A DNA stretch of 40,106 bases from Acanthamoeba lenticulata (Eukaryota; Discosea; Longamoebia; Acanthamoebidae), in contig NAVB01000189.1 of the NCBI GenBank assembly GCA_002179805.1, positions 1-40,106 of the forward strand, given 5' to 3'. Every line of letters begins with the position of its first letter. Position 1 is the first letter of the stretch. The translations under genes and the position numbers were made by a program. Below the pieces are notes generated by a model. The model saw nothing but the letters and a program-made list of their open reading frames with translations, ran no database searches and was not told the DNA's origin. Positions 1-13,774 of this stretch are shown here, piece after piece.

Positions 1-3000
1 GCGGATAAGCTTATCGCGGGCGCGCACCTGCTTGGTGATGAGGCGGGAGAGGAGGCCCATGACGAAGCCTGTGAGCTTAGGATACTTGTGCACGGTCTGG
101 ATGATGGTTCGCATGAGCAACGCGGGAAGGGGTGCCACGTCGATGAGCTGCTGCAGCACGATCGCCAGGATGCCCTGTTTGTTACCGCGAAACTTCCGGT
201 ATCAGTTGCTCGAGCCTGACGACGACGCAGGAGGAGAAGAAGAACGATCATGTCCGCGCGAAGGGAGGAGCGGAGCACCTGCGAATATTCTTTCTGCTCC
301 ATGCAGTGCTGGATCGCATCGACGATCTTGCGCAGGGGCACCCGGTCCTTGTCCTTGGGGACATCCTTCTTGTCCTGGTCCACCACGTGCAGAGCCACCA
401 GCAGTTCCTCCGGCGTGATTGGAGTCGGCTGCACCACCACCATTTGCGATTAGAGATCACGTGACACACCATGTTGTCGGACAGGATCACCAAGCGACAC
501 CCGTGTGCGTGTGTGTGTGTGCGTGTGTGTGCGTGTGTGTGCGGATGCTCGTCTTGTGTGCGTGTGGCACTCTAGGGGAGCGGATGGGGGGGAGGCAACC
601 TTATTGTGGAGGAGTCGGTGGATGACGTTCTTGACGATGGCGGGGGGCAGGTTGATGAGCTTGGGCAAGCTGTCGATGGTCTCGTCCTTGGTGAGGCCCG
701 CCAGCACGGGGATGAGGAAACGCGCGTCGTGGGTGCGCGTGGCGTAGGCCTCCTTGACGGCCTCCGTGAGCTCGGGCGTCGGGGTCGCCTGGTCCGTGAG
801 GAGGTGAAGGGCCTGCAGCACCAGAGTCTCGGCCCCCTTGGGGAAGCTCTGCACCATGCGCCGCATGTACGGGTTGCTCATCCCGATGCCCCGCACCACC
901 TGCGGCGCCTGCTTGTGGATCGCCTTCTTCACGCTCACCCCGGCCCGCGTGTAGGCCTCCAGCATCCCATCCAGCAGGTCCGGCTATCGCACGGGCGCAC
1001 ATACAGTCATTACACCCCACCCGACACAGTCAGCCCAACAGAATCCCTCCCCCCCCCCAATCACCTAACCCCCTGCCGTGGGATCACCAATTCTAGTTTT
1101 TTTCTATAGTACTGATATTGGGGGGGGGGAGAGCTGGGGTGCGGCTGGACCTTCTTGAGGCAGAGGGCAAAATAGAGACCAATCTCGCTATCCTGCTCTT
1201 TTCCGGCATCACCATCCTTCTCCTTTTGGTCATCGTCGCCGGCCGAACCACTCTCCTTGTCCTTGTCCTGGTAGTAGTGGCGGTGGTGGTGGTGATGGTG
1301 ATTTTGTGCAAAAGTCAGTAAACACATGTGTGTGTGCAGTTAACTGTGTTGAGTTAACGCCCTCCTCCCCCCTCCCCCTCCTCCTCCTCCTCGCCTAATG
1401 CATGGGAGGAGAGGAGGAGAGGGGGGGGGGTTGGATTGAAAGGAGGAGGTGGGAAGGGGTTCGTACCGCCGGGGTGTGGGCATCGATGAAGGAGAAGAGG
1501 GCATCACGCGCAAATTGCTCGATGGACGGAGCCAAATACTCTTCCGTAAAGAGCCTATTGGCCACCATCCGTACAGCAGGTCCCCGCACGGCCTCCTCTG
1601 TGTGTGTGCCTTCTTTGTGAGGACGGGGGAGAACGGAAAGAGAGATAGAGAGGGAGGGAGAGAGAGAGAGAGAGAAAAAGAGAAAGAGGAGGAGGGAGGA
1701 GCGCACCAGCATGGAGGGCGTAGGAGAGGAGAGAGTGAAGGCAGCGGCCACGGACAGAAGGCCGCTCCATGATGAGGTCTTTAAGCAGGCTCAGGCCCAG
1801 GTGCACCCTGCCGTATAGTCCGGGTTTGTAAGCGTTTCCGTGATTACAAGGGCATGCGCGTGTTGTGGCTATTGCTGCTGCTGCTGCTGCTGCGGCTGCT
1901 GCGGCTGCTGTGGGTACTAGGGGGGAGAGGAGGTACCGGCGGCCAGAGGCCACGTAGTCTTCGATGAGGGAGAGAGAGGCGGGGGTGAGGAGGGGCACGT
2001 TGGCCAACAGGCGGCCGTAGACCGTCTCCTGCGCCATGGAGAGTTCCTGCACGTCGATGGCAACCATGATTCGTCGCAGGAGCTCTCCGTACTTGCCTGC
2101 CGCCATCATCAGGGCCTCGCCGCCTGCCCCAGAGCCCTTCCTCCCCTTTTCCTTTGCCTCTTCCTCCTCCTCTTCTTCCATTTGCTCGTGCTTTTCTTCC
2201 CCAAGATGCTCTTGCTTGGGCTCATTCTTGATCTGGCCTAGAACGGCACCGTGCTCGCTGGGCTCGACATCCATCAAAGTGGCGCTCCTTGAAGACTGCG
2301 TGGCGCCCTCGTCACGTTCCTCCTCCTCGTCGAGGTGGGTGTCCGCAGTTGCGCGAACCGCCTCTTGGTAGAGCCACTCGAGGGCCAGCTCGTGTCTAGT
2401 AGTGGCAGCAGATTTTGTTATCACGACTGGTCCTCTCCCTCCCTCCCGTCCGACGGATCGGGGAAAGTAGGGAATGAGGGCGAGAAAGGAAGAGAAGGAA
2501 GAAACGCGTACCGGAGCACGAGGTTCTGGGCGATGTGTGCGATGAGCTGCGCACTCACGTCATCATCGAGCGTATGCATGGTGGCCAAGCGGGCCACTAG
2601 CCCGCGGCGCAAACCGCCCGCGCCGGCTGTGGCGATCTTGTTTTCGGCCTTGACGATGCGCATCACCGTGTTGGCCCGCATCCGATCCGGGTTCGCGATC
2701 GGCACCGGTGCTGGTATGGTAACCCCCCAAACAAATACACACAAAGTGACATTATTATTATTATTTCAAAAGAAAACTGAAGAAAACTGAAGAAGAAGGT
2801 ACCGATGGTGGGCAACGCGATTTGGATGGGCAGCACGGGTGGAGCCACCTTGACAGTAGCGAGCCGCGCTTTCTGGTCCCCCACTTGATCCGCTCCCTCC
2901 TGCGCTCCCCGCCAAACCGGACCCCCTCCCAAATTCCAGATTAGTCGTCTATGATTGGCGTCATTCCCCAAATTTGCGGACAAAAAAAGGAGAGAGAGAG

Positions 3001-5893
3001 AGAGATGGAACGGAGGGAAGGCGAAGGGAGAAGGGAGCGGACCTTGGGGCCGAGCCCGGGCAGAGGCGGAACAGTGGCCAAATGCTCGTCACCTTCTCTG
3101 CGCGCACGCGGATCGCGCATTCCTGTGACACCCACCGCTGCCGTAGGCGCCATCTGCATACACGCCAAGTTAACAGACTCTTGTCCCTGCGAGCAAGAGC
3201 GATCGCTGGTCCCCCCCCCAAAGTGGAGTACGGCTCGCCTCGCTCGTGGGGGAGAGGAGAGACGAAGGACAAAGGAGGAGGAAGGGTGCCTGTGCCTGCA
3301 GCTGAATTCGCGCGGCGGTCAGGGTCCCCAGTAGTTTCTGCAGGTCCATGATGGGACGATAAAAACGTTGTCAGCCGGCGGACAGGAACGCAATGCTCCC
3401 GAAAAGGGGAGGTAGTGGTAGTGCGGCAGATGCTTCTCCATACCACGAGGTTGTCGATGTCCATGGGCGGAAGCGGCTCCAGGCGGACGAGGTCGCGGGT
3501 TGGAGGCAGATTAGCCATGTGGTCCAACACGAATCGCGACAAGACCAGCGGAGGAATGCCCAGATCGCCGCCACCCTCGGCCGTGGCCCCGCCACTGACG
3601 GGTGCTCCTGCGGCCATTGACGCCGCTGGATTTCAGGTTGGCAGGAGAAGGGTACGTCAGCGATCGGAGCGCGTTCCACAACTAGTTCGCGCGTATGCCC
3701 AAAAACGGGCCCCGGAAGGTAGGAGGAGGGAGAGGTGTGGCACCTGGTGGAGGAGCGGCGGCAAACGGAATGGCTCCCGCTCCCGCTCCCGCTCCAGCGA
3801 TTCCGGGGATGCCCGAGAAGGGCGCCGCCGCAGGCGAGGGGGAGGCGAAGCCCGGAATAGCGCCCATCATGCCCATGCCGAGGCCCGGCACCGCAGCCAT
3901 GGCGGCGGCAGGATGGCCGGCTGCAACAGACAGTCCCGGGTAGGAGCCAGCCCCTATGCCTGGAATGGCCCCCATGGGGGTGGCTCCGCCGTCACTGCGT
4001 GGCACGTTGGAGACAAAGCCTGCCGCTCCGACAGGTTGGTTGGGCAGGCCCGGGATAGCAGGCTGCTCCGTGGCCAGTCGCTTGGCCGGCGGTTGTGAGT
4101 CCCGCCGCTGTGCTGCTCTGCTCTCTTCGGATCCGCCAGCTGCCAGCTCCTCAGCCTAATTGCGAGAGTCGAGAGATGCATCAAATCATGCGCCCCCCAA
4201 TTAGACCCTCGCCTCTCCTCCCCCGACACCCGAGCAAATGAAGACGGGAGTGGGAAGAGGGCGCGGCGTGCCTTGCGCTTGTGCGATGACGACGACGACG
4301 ACGAGGAGGAGGTCTTGGCATCAGTTGCGTGGTCCATTTCTTCCAGAGTCTCCTCGTAGGACTTTTCTCGGGTGGCGCCTACGCTTTGGGCAGCGGTCGC
4401 CACAGCACTGGCAAACCCATGGGTCGGCAACCTGAGGCAACGAGGCCGATGAGCTGTTTATGTTCACACCAAGTATATAAGATGGGGATTGGGGATGTGG
4501 TTGGAGTACTTGGCCATGAACTGGAGGCTGAGCTTGAGGGTTTGCCTCACGTTGGCCAGTTGCAAAGGCTCAAAGGCTGACACCAGGCACGCATCTATCT
4601 CGCCGAGATGGGGCACGATCAAGCGCGCAAGGCTGGGCCGTTGTGCGATGATCACCGCTAAGCAGTTGATTACAGCTAGCCGTTCGCCAGCAGTCCGCTC
4701 TCTGCCACGCAATCAAGGATTGTGACATGTCATCACAATTTATACAAGAGGCAAGAGGAAGAAGAGGGGTGGGAGGAGAAACCGCTCGGAGCGCTTGGCC
4801 AAGGCAATGAGCAGGTTGAGGCACTCGTGGCCCTTCTCTACCAACATGGCGGGCGTCAACACAGCGTGCTGCGGCGGAATGTCCTCCAGCGAGAAGCCCC
4901 GCTTGTGCCCCTGCGCGTGTGATGTAAGAGGTCCCTCAATCGAGAAAGGGGAGGGAGAGTTGGACCCACGCAGCTCCCCTCCCCCCCCCCCCGATTCAAA
5001 CCAACAAAGGAGAGGATGGGGGGGGGGTAGTTCTTATTCTTATACCTCGGCTGAGGAAAAGCACAGGACGAACGTCTCCATAAGCTTGACCACTTGGATG
5101 CCAATGGCCGGGTGGTGCACGCCGTTGATTACGTTCTGCGCAAGCTGCTTAAGTCGCAGCACCTCAGCAAAGAGAGCCCGTCCCTCCTGGGCGAGCCTCG
5201 ACTCAACCCTACACATGATAATGAAAAGTAGAAGTGAGGCGGTGGCGAGAGAGCAAGGCACGAAGGAACGAAGGACCAGGAGGAGAGGAGGAGGAGGGCG
5301 CGGAGAGACACGCACACAGCACGAAGAAGCTCAGGAAGCACGCGCGCGGCGCACTGCAGTGCGCGTCGGGCCACCATTGGGCTCTCGTCCTCCACCAGCG
5401 CCGCAAGTGTGCCTGCTGCGTCCGTCACTGCACGCAGACCATGCAGACGAGACGAAGGAAGGTTCATAAAAAAACGCGCACACGGATGAGAAGAAGAAGA
5501 AGAAAAAGAAGGTGGGCAGAGACACAACAGGAACAGCAAGAAGCTGTGGAGGTGCGGGAGAAGAAAGAAGTGGCGCGTACGAAGAGAAAAGGGCCAGGGT
5601 TGGGGTGTGAGAAACAGCTGCGGCACGAGGAACTCGAGCAGTGTCGGCAAGACACGGCGCAGTGGTGGCGATGGATCCAGACGAAGGGAAAGGAGAGTCG
5701 TGATGGCTTGGACCACCAACGATTGATCCGGGTGAGCCAGTTGGTGCAGCATTTGTTCCGCTTGTGCCAGGAATTGCAACCGCTCAGCCACATCAGCACC
5801 TGATGTGGCTCCGGCAACACCCTCAGAGAGGAGCGCGTCCACCTCCACTCGCACTGCCTCCAGCTCTTCGCCCTGTAGGCTCCCTCCCTCCAT
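1..5893 (-). CDS. SYMPK: Symplekin, scaffold of the mRNA 3'-end processing machinery (3' end of gene beyond window)
   Basis: Symplekin is the HEAT-repeat scaffold that holds CPSF73/CPSF100 and CstF in the nuclear cleavage/polyadenylation complex and binds the SSU72 phosphatase. The ATG at 5893 opens [14 protein letters not shown], an N-terminal helical HEAT domain spread over exons near 5893-5630, 5420-5330, 5210-5046, 4917-4790 and 4710-4480. A Lys/Arg/Ser stretch (about 4290-4240) and a Gly/Ala/Pro/Met-rich linker (about 4157-3686) follow. Conserved central blocks lie near 3600, 2740-2520 and 2410-1915, the last with an acidic poly-Glu stretch. The symplekin C-terminal region starts at about 1310 ([12 protein letters not shown]) and continues at 970-615 ([14 protein letters not shown]), 440-290 ([13 protein letters not shown]) and 170-20 ([15 protein letters not shown]). 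That last block is close to the end of the family's conserved C-terminal region, so only the tail is missing. All junctions were not traced. Family call is firm; exon edges are approximate. Confidence 0.9.
501..542. repeat. TG-rich microsatellite in a symplekin intron
   Basis: An imperfect (TG)n/(CG)n run lies in the intron that separates two symplekin C-terminal exons. On the sense (minus) strand it is a CA-rich stretch. It has no coding role that I can see. Confidence 0.7.
1873..1911. repeat. CTG/CGG trinucleotide run, probably intronic
   Basis: On the symplekin sense strand this reads as (GCA/GCC)n and would give poly-alanine if translated. A plausible 5' splice site (CTA|GTACCC) lies just before it on the sense strand. 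A 3' site (ACGGCAG|G) lies about 100 bp after it, just before the exon [13 protein letters not shown] therefore read it as intron sequence, although a poly-Ala insert cannot be excluded. Confidence 0.5.
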
Positions 5894-6015
5894 CTCTCCA
5901 AGATGCGATTCTACAAAGGCCTTTCTTTTTTTCCTGGCCAAAGCAGCCCCGAAGAGAACAAGAAAACATTTTTTTTTTTCTGTTTTTGCTTCATAGCCAC
6001 ACGGAAGAGTTTTGC
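5894..6015 (-). promoter_or_regulatory. 122-bp gap: SEC23 3' end plus symplekin promoter
   Basis: Both neighbours lie on the minus strand, so this gap must hold the SEC23 3' UTR or polyadenylation site and the symplekin promoter, unless these overlap coding sequence. It contains an 11-nt T run (an A run on the sense strand) and no AATAAA on the sense strand. Promoter function is inferred from position only. Confidence 0.4.
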
Positions 6016-9394
<3,379 letters not shown>

Positions 9395-10142
9395 ATGCAG
9401 CCACACTCGACCGAGGAGGACGCAGGGGCACAAGTCGTCCAGGGCAAGCGAGCAATGCTAGTGACAGTCGGTTCAACCAAATTTGAAGACCTGCTTGACG
9501 TTGTGGACTCGTCGGCATTTGTCCAAGTCCTGGTGGCTCGCGGTTTCGAGGCTCTTGTGGTCCAATATGGGCCCCACGCCGCTCATCCGCCTCGTCATCT
9601 GCCTCGACTAGCTGAGGAACGTGGACTTGCATTCCACGCTTTTGCGATGTCTCCTGCGTTTGCCGACGTTCTTATGGGTGCTACGCTTGTGGTTTCCCAC
9701 GCTGGTACGCCACTCCCTCCTGGATGGCCTTGCAACTGCGCCTGCCTACAAACATAAAGGGGTGTGTTCATGCAGGGTCGGGCACGATCCTCGAGGGTCT
9801 CTCACTAAAGAAGAAAATGGTGGTCGTTGTGAACGATAAGCTCATGGACAATCACCAAACGGAGATAGCTTCGGTGATGGATCAGGTGACCCGCCCTCAC
9901 ACGCACACAAAAGAGGAACGAGAGAGAGGGAGAGAGAAAGAGAGTGCCACACTCACCCCGCACGCGTGGCTCGGCTTTGTTGGGAGGGTTTTGGGGGGGG
10001 GGGGTTACAGGCCGGGCACGTCTTTTCCACGACGCCCGGGCAGCTTCTAGCGCTGCTGTCTGCAGCCGACTTCGACCAGCTGCGACCCTTGCCCCCACCA
10101 GATACGACCTCTTTTGCACACTTCATCGACTCTCTGTTTTGA
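9395..10142 (+). CDS. ALG13: UDP-N-acetylglucosamine transferase catalytic subunit ALG13
   Basis: ALG13 is the cytosolic catalytic half of the transferase that adds the second GlcNAc to dolichol-PP-GlcNAc. ALG14 anchors it to the ER; no ALG14 is seen in the window. Three exons close in frame: 9395-9704, 9776-9885 and 10011-10142, for 183 residues, typical of short ALG13 proteins. Visible family blocks are LVTVGSTKFEDLLD near the N-terminus, LVVSHAGSGTILEGL across the first junction (the GT28 donor-binding loop with its SHAG motif) and VVVVNDKLMDNHQTEIA. The C-terminus GHVFSTTPGQLLALL is also family-like. The ATG at 9395 is chosen because it is the first in frame. Intron 2 ends in a 13-14-nt G-run just before TTACAG. 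Confidence 0.95.
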
Positions 10143-10646
10143 GGTGCACCCACGCATCATCGCGTCCGACATTCACTTGCTTTCTTTCTTTCTTTTATTT
10201 GTTTCATCGATGATTATTGCTGTTCGTACGCGTATCTCTCTCTCTCTCTCTCTTGCCATAAGTGTGCCACGTGTGTCCGTCTGACGCCCCCTTTTTTTGA
10301 ACTCTCCTCTCGCCCTCTCCATCCGAGGAGAAGGAATGAAGGAAACCAAGACGACGACTTCGAAGAAGAAGAAGAACCAAGAAGAAGAGTAATTCCGTGT
10401 TGAGGTGGGGAGGGGTTGGGGGGGGGGATGAGGTGAAAGGGAGGCCGAGGGAGGCGATGCCATCATGACGGAGCAGTCGTCGCGTCGTTAAATAGGAGGA
10501 GGAGGAGGAGGAGTGATGATGATGATGAAAAAAAGAGGAGGTGGCCCTATTCGAACGCACAAGAGTATGCTATACAACAGCGGTGCTCTCTCTCTCTGTG
10601 TGTCTCTGTCTCTCTTTGCGTGTGTGGTGTGGTGTGGTGTGCACGC
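10143..10646. other. Convergent intergenic region, low-complexity
   Basis: This lies between the stop codons of ALG13 (plus) and the Cys-rich protein (minus). It holds CT- and GA-rich microsatellites (10229-10251, 10358-10388, 10495-10530), a G-run near 10420 and a TTTATT (AATAAA on the minus strand) at 10194-10199. That hexamer is some 450 bp from the minus-strand stop, so its use is doubtful. No gene or RNA is recognised. Confidence 0.6.
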
Positions 10647-13508
10647 TCAACGCGTCGAGAGGGACAAGAGAGAGGCGAACTGCGGCGGCATCATCGCGTC
10701 CGAGTGGTGGGACGCTCCCTCGAGGGCGCGCCTGGCGAGGTCGGCGGGTGCCAGGCTGCCGAGTTCAGAGAGCAGAGAAGAGAGGCTGGTGCAGTAGGCC
10801 TCCGAGCACTCGGACGCGAAGGTGTTGAGCTGCCGGATCTGCTCGCCCACGTACTTGTTGAGGGCGCCGGTCTCGATCTCGGCGTTGGCCAGGTCCCTTG
10901 TTGTCTTGGTCAGCAGCTCGATCTGGAGGTCGATAGCGTCAAGTGTGTTGGACAGGGTCCACTCTAGCAGCACGCAGTCCAGCTGCGCCACCGTTCTGTT
11001 GCGGTAGGAGGTGCATTGGCAAGTCGAGTTGTCGCCGTTGCACACGTTACACCCGTCGAACTTGGACCCGGGAATGTTGGCGTCGCACCACTCGTCGCGG
11101 CAGGTGGAGTTGTCTCCCTTACACTTCCCGCACACGTCGAGTTTGGCTCGCAGGTTCGGATCGCGAACCGGCACGCCGTCGCAACCCTTGCAGGTCGAGT
11201 TGTCGCCGCCGCACTTACCACAAATGTCGACCTTGGCGTCGCCGTTCGGGCAACCGGCGCAGTCGAGGCAAGAGGTGCCGTTTCCGCCACACTTACCACA
11301 AACGTCGGGAGGGTTGGGGCCGTTGGGGATGCCGTCGCAGTCGGCGCAAGTGGAACCGTTGCCGTTGCACACGCCGCATTCGTCCAGCTTGGCGCGCTTG
11401 GCCGGGTCGAGGTGAGGCACGCCATCGCAGCCCTTGCATGAAGTGCCGTTGCCTCCACAGACTCCGCATACGTCAAAGATGGCTTTGGAGTTGGGCATGT
11501 TGTCGCATCCGCTTCGGCACACGGTGTTGTTACCGCCACAGATGCCGCACTGGTCCAGCATGATGGGCGGGAACCTGACCACACCGTCGCAGCCGCGACA
11601 GGTCGAGTTGGCCTCGCTGGGCAGCGAGCACACACTGCAGGCGTCGATGATTCGCCTCAGCTTCGGGTCGGGCTGGGGAATGCCATCGCAGCCTAAGCAG
11701 CTGGAGCCGTTGCCAAAGCACACGCCGCACACGTCCTTGTCCTTGTTAAGACCAGCGCACACGCCGCACGAGTCCTTGGTCGTGTTGGAGAACGGGATGC
11801 CGTCGCAGCCTAAGCAGCTCGTTCCGTTGCCAAAGCACACATTACAGACGTCCTTGTCCTTGTTGTTACCGCCGCAGACCAAGCAGTCGTCAACCTTCTT
11901 GTTGGAGCCCTGAACGCCGTCACAGCCGGGGCAAGAGCTTCCGTCACCAAAGCAAACGCCACAGGCATCCTTCTCCGACGGCAGACAGCCGACGCACTCG
12001 TTCAGACCCTCGCACACGTTGCACTGGTCGACCCAACGGCAGCCAGTGGTGAAGGTGACGGTTGTGAGTTCGGAACTGGCCTCGCGTGAGTAAGCGTAAT
12101 ACGTGAGCGAGTCGGTGCCGGTGAAGCCGGAGTTGGGCACGTAGACCAGGTTAGGATAAGGGTGCGTGCGATTGCCACGGATGTCCTCTCCCAAGTACTC
12201 GGCGTCGATAAGCTGGCCATTCCAGTAAATGACACCATTGCTCGGGAAATCATTGATGACGTAGTTCAAGTTAGACACGGCGGTGGAGCCCGAGGGCACA
12301 ATTGAGTAAAAGTTAAAGTTGGCGTAGAGGTTGTCGGCGGTGAGTGGGTGGCCGTCGCGAGCGAAGAAGGTGTTGGGGTGGTTCATCAAGACCTCAGAAG
12401 AAGTCCACATCAGCGTTTCGGCCGGGCTGATGGTGCCCCTGACGGTGGGTACCCATGACGGAGCGCGGCGGTCTCCAGAGAGTGGCCAGGGGGAGGTGAA
12501 GGAAGCGCCACCGCCCTCGTTGAACGTGTGGTATGACACCAAGCCAGTCTCATCGCCAACCAACGCCTCTGTCACAGAAAGAGGTCAGACAATGTAAGGA
12601 GGAGGAGGAAGAAGAAAAAGTAAGGGGTGAGAGGCAGGGCGTACTCCTGATGTTGGTGTTGATATCCACAGTAGAGAGGGTACGGTTCCAGATGCGCACC
12701 TCGTCGATACGACCGTCAAAGCGGTTGCTGACTTCGCTGAAGATGGGCACATAGAGACCCAGCTGAATGCGACCACCGGGTACGCGGGGCGTGAACCCTT
12801 CGTCCGAGTAAGGGGCGGCAGGGCTTTCGAGCCTCCACTGCTGCGAGGCGAGCAGCGAGCCGTCGATGTAAAGATTGGCCGTTCTTGAGCGGGCGTTGAC
12901 AGCGACAGTGACCTGTGTCCACAGATCGGAAGCCAAAGGACCGGCCGAGAGATCGAAACCGTAGTCGGGGCCTCCTCCACCCATGCGGAAGTTGAGGAAG
13001 TTGTTGGTGTCGACGAAGAGGTACAACTCTGCCGATGTTGGCGCACCATTGTTACCTGCTTGCGCAAAAGTACCCTTGAACATGATGGGCCTCTCCTTTG
13101 ATGGTAATTGGTGTGGAGTGAGGTAGATCCAGGCCTGGAGGGTGAAGTTGGACCATGTGTCGTAGAGCGGCGAGTTGAGGATGACGTTCGTCTGAACTTG
13201 TGTGGCCGGATCGAACACAAGCGAGTAGAGACCGTAGCCTGTCACAGGCACGGAACAAAGGCGGACGTTCGAGCATCCTTGCGCTGTTGGTGTGACCCCG
13301 AGTTACCAAAGCCTTGTTAGTTCAACAGCTTTCAACTCTGCGATTAAACTGAATCTCGAAAGATTTTTTCGTCCATCTCTGCCTCTTTTGGAGCGTTTCG
13401 CCCCAAGTATCTTTCAGCGGTCATTGGGGGGTCAGTACCGTCCGTCGGTCGGATCTCCAGAAGAGCAAAGAGGACGCACAGGACGAGAACTGCGAGAGCG
13501 CTTCTCAT
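10647..13508 (-). CDS. Secreted protein: LamG-like domain, Ig/cadherin-like domain and CxxC-rich repeats
   Basis: Three exons close in frame (13508-13439, 13283-12645, 12568-10647) for 876 residues. The ATG at 13508 opens a clear signal peptide, with hydrophobic core ALAVLVLCVLFALL and a likely cut just before or after TDAQG. Residues about 45-235 form a LamG/concanavalin-like jelly roll (AWIYLTP, FDGRIDEVRIWNRTLS). Residues about 310-395 look like a bacterial-type Ig/cadherin repeat, with the signature YVPNSGFTGTDSLTYYAYS. A run of about 14 Cys-rich units (CGVCGGNGTSCxGCDG type) fills the middle. The tail is helical and charged, with no transmembrane segment or GPI signal visible. Many NxS/T sites suggest N-glycosylation. 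A role in surface, cyst-wall or matrix binding is inference; no named gene is recognised. Confidence 0.88.
11010..12048 (-). repeat. About 14 tandem CxxC(G)(N/D)G(S/T)xC coding repeats
   Basis: This part of the secreted protein repeats a unit of about 22-30 residues. The core is C-G-V/K-C-x-G-N/D-G/N-S/T-x-C followed by x-G-C-D-G and a variable spacer often holding PxxP or DPxxR. Units differ enough at DNA level that this is an old protein repeat and not a recent satellite. Similar CGVCGGDGSTC units are known from several eukaryotic and bacterial extracellular proteins. Confidence 0.9.
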
Positions 13509-13774
13509 CTTGCTTTTGATGTTCTCTTCCACTTCCCCTCACTCCCCTCTATCTTCTTCTTCGTCGCTGGAAGACCCTTTCCAAGTGTGAACAACGACGC
13601 GGTTCTTTCTCAGTTTTGGGCCGTGTGGGAAGTCGCGCGTATTCATTGGCTGAGCGGGCCATAAAACATTTATCTGGACTAATTTCTTGCCTATTTCTTT
13701 TTTCTGTCCATTTAGGGAAGTTTTCCAGGGAATATGTTGAGCACGCTTCAGAAGGCCGGGGAGAAGCAAACAGC
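13509..13774. promoter_or_regulatory. Bidirectional promoter region, secreted Cys-rich protein / SET protein
   Basis: Two divergent start codons are 266 bp apart. A TATA-like CATAAAACAT lies near 13660-13670 on the plus strand. A splice-acceptor-like tract (TTTCTGTCCATTTAG, ending at 13715) could mark a 5'-UTR intron of the SET gene. Both are inference. Confidence 0.45.

Noticed and set aside
13508..13532. Upstream in-frame start giving MEENIKSK before the signal peptide of the Cys-rich protein
   Set aside because: The codon at 13532 is GTG, not ATG. The first ATG is at 13508 and directly opens a good signal peptide.
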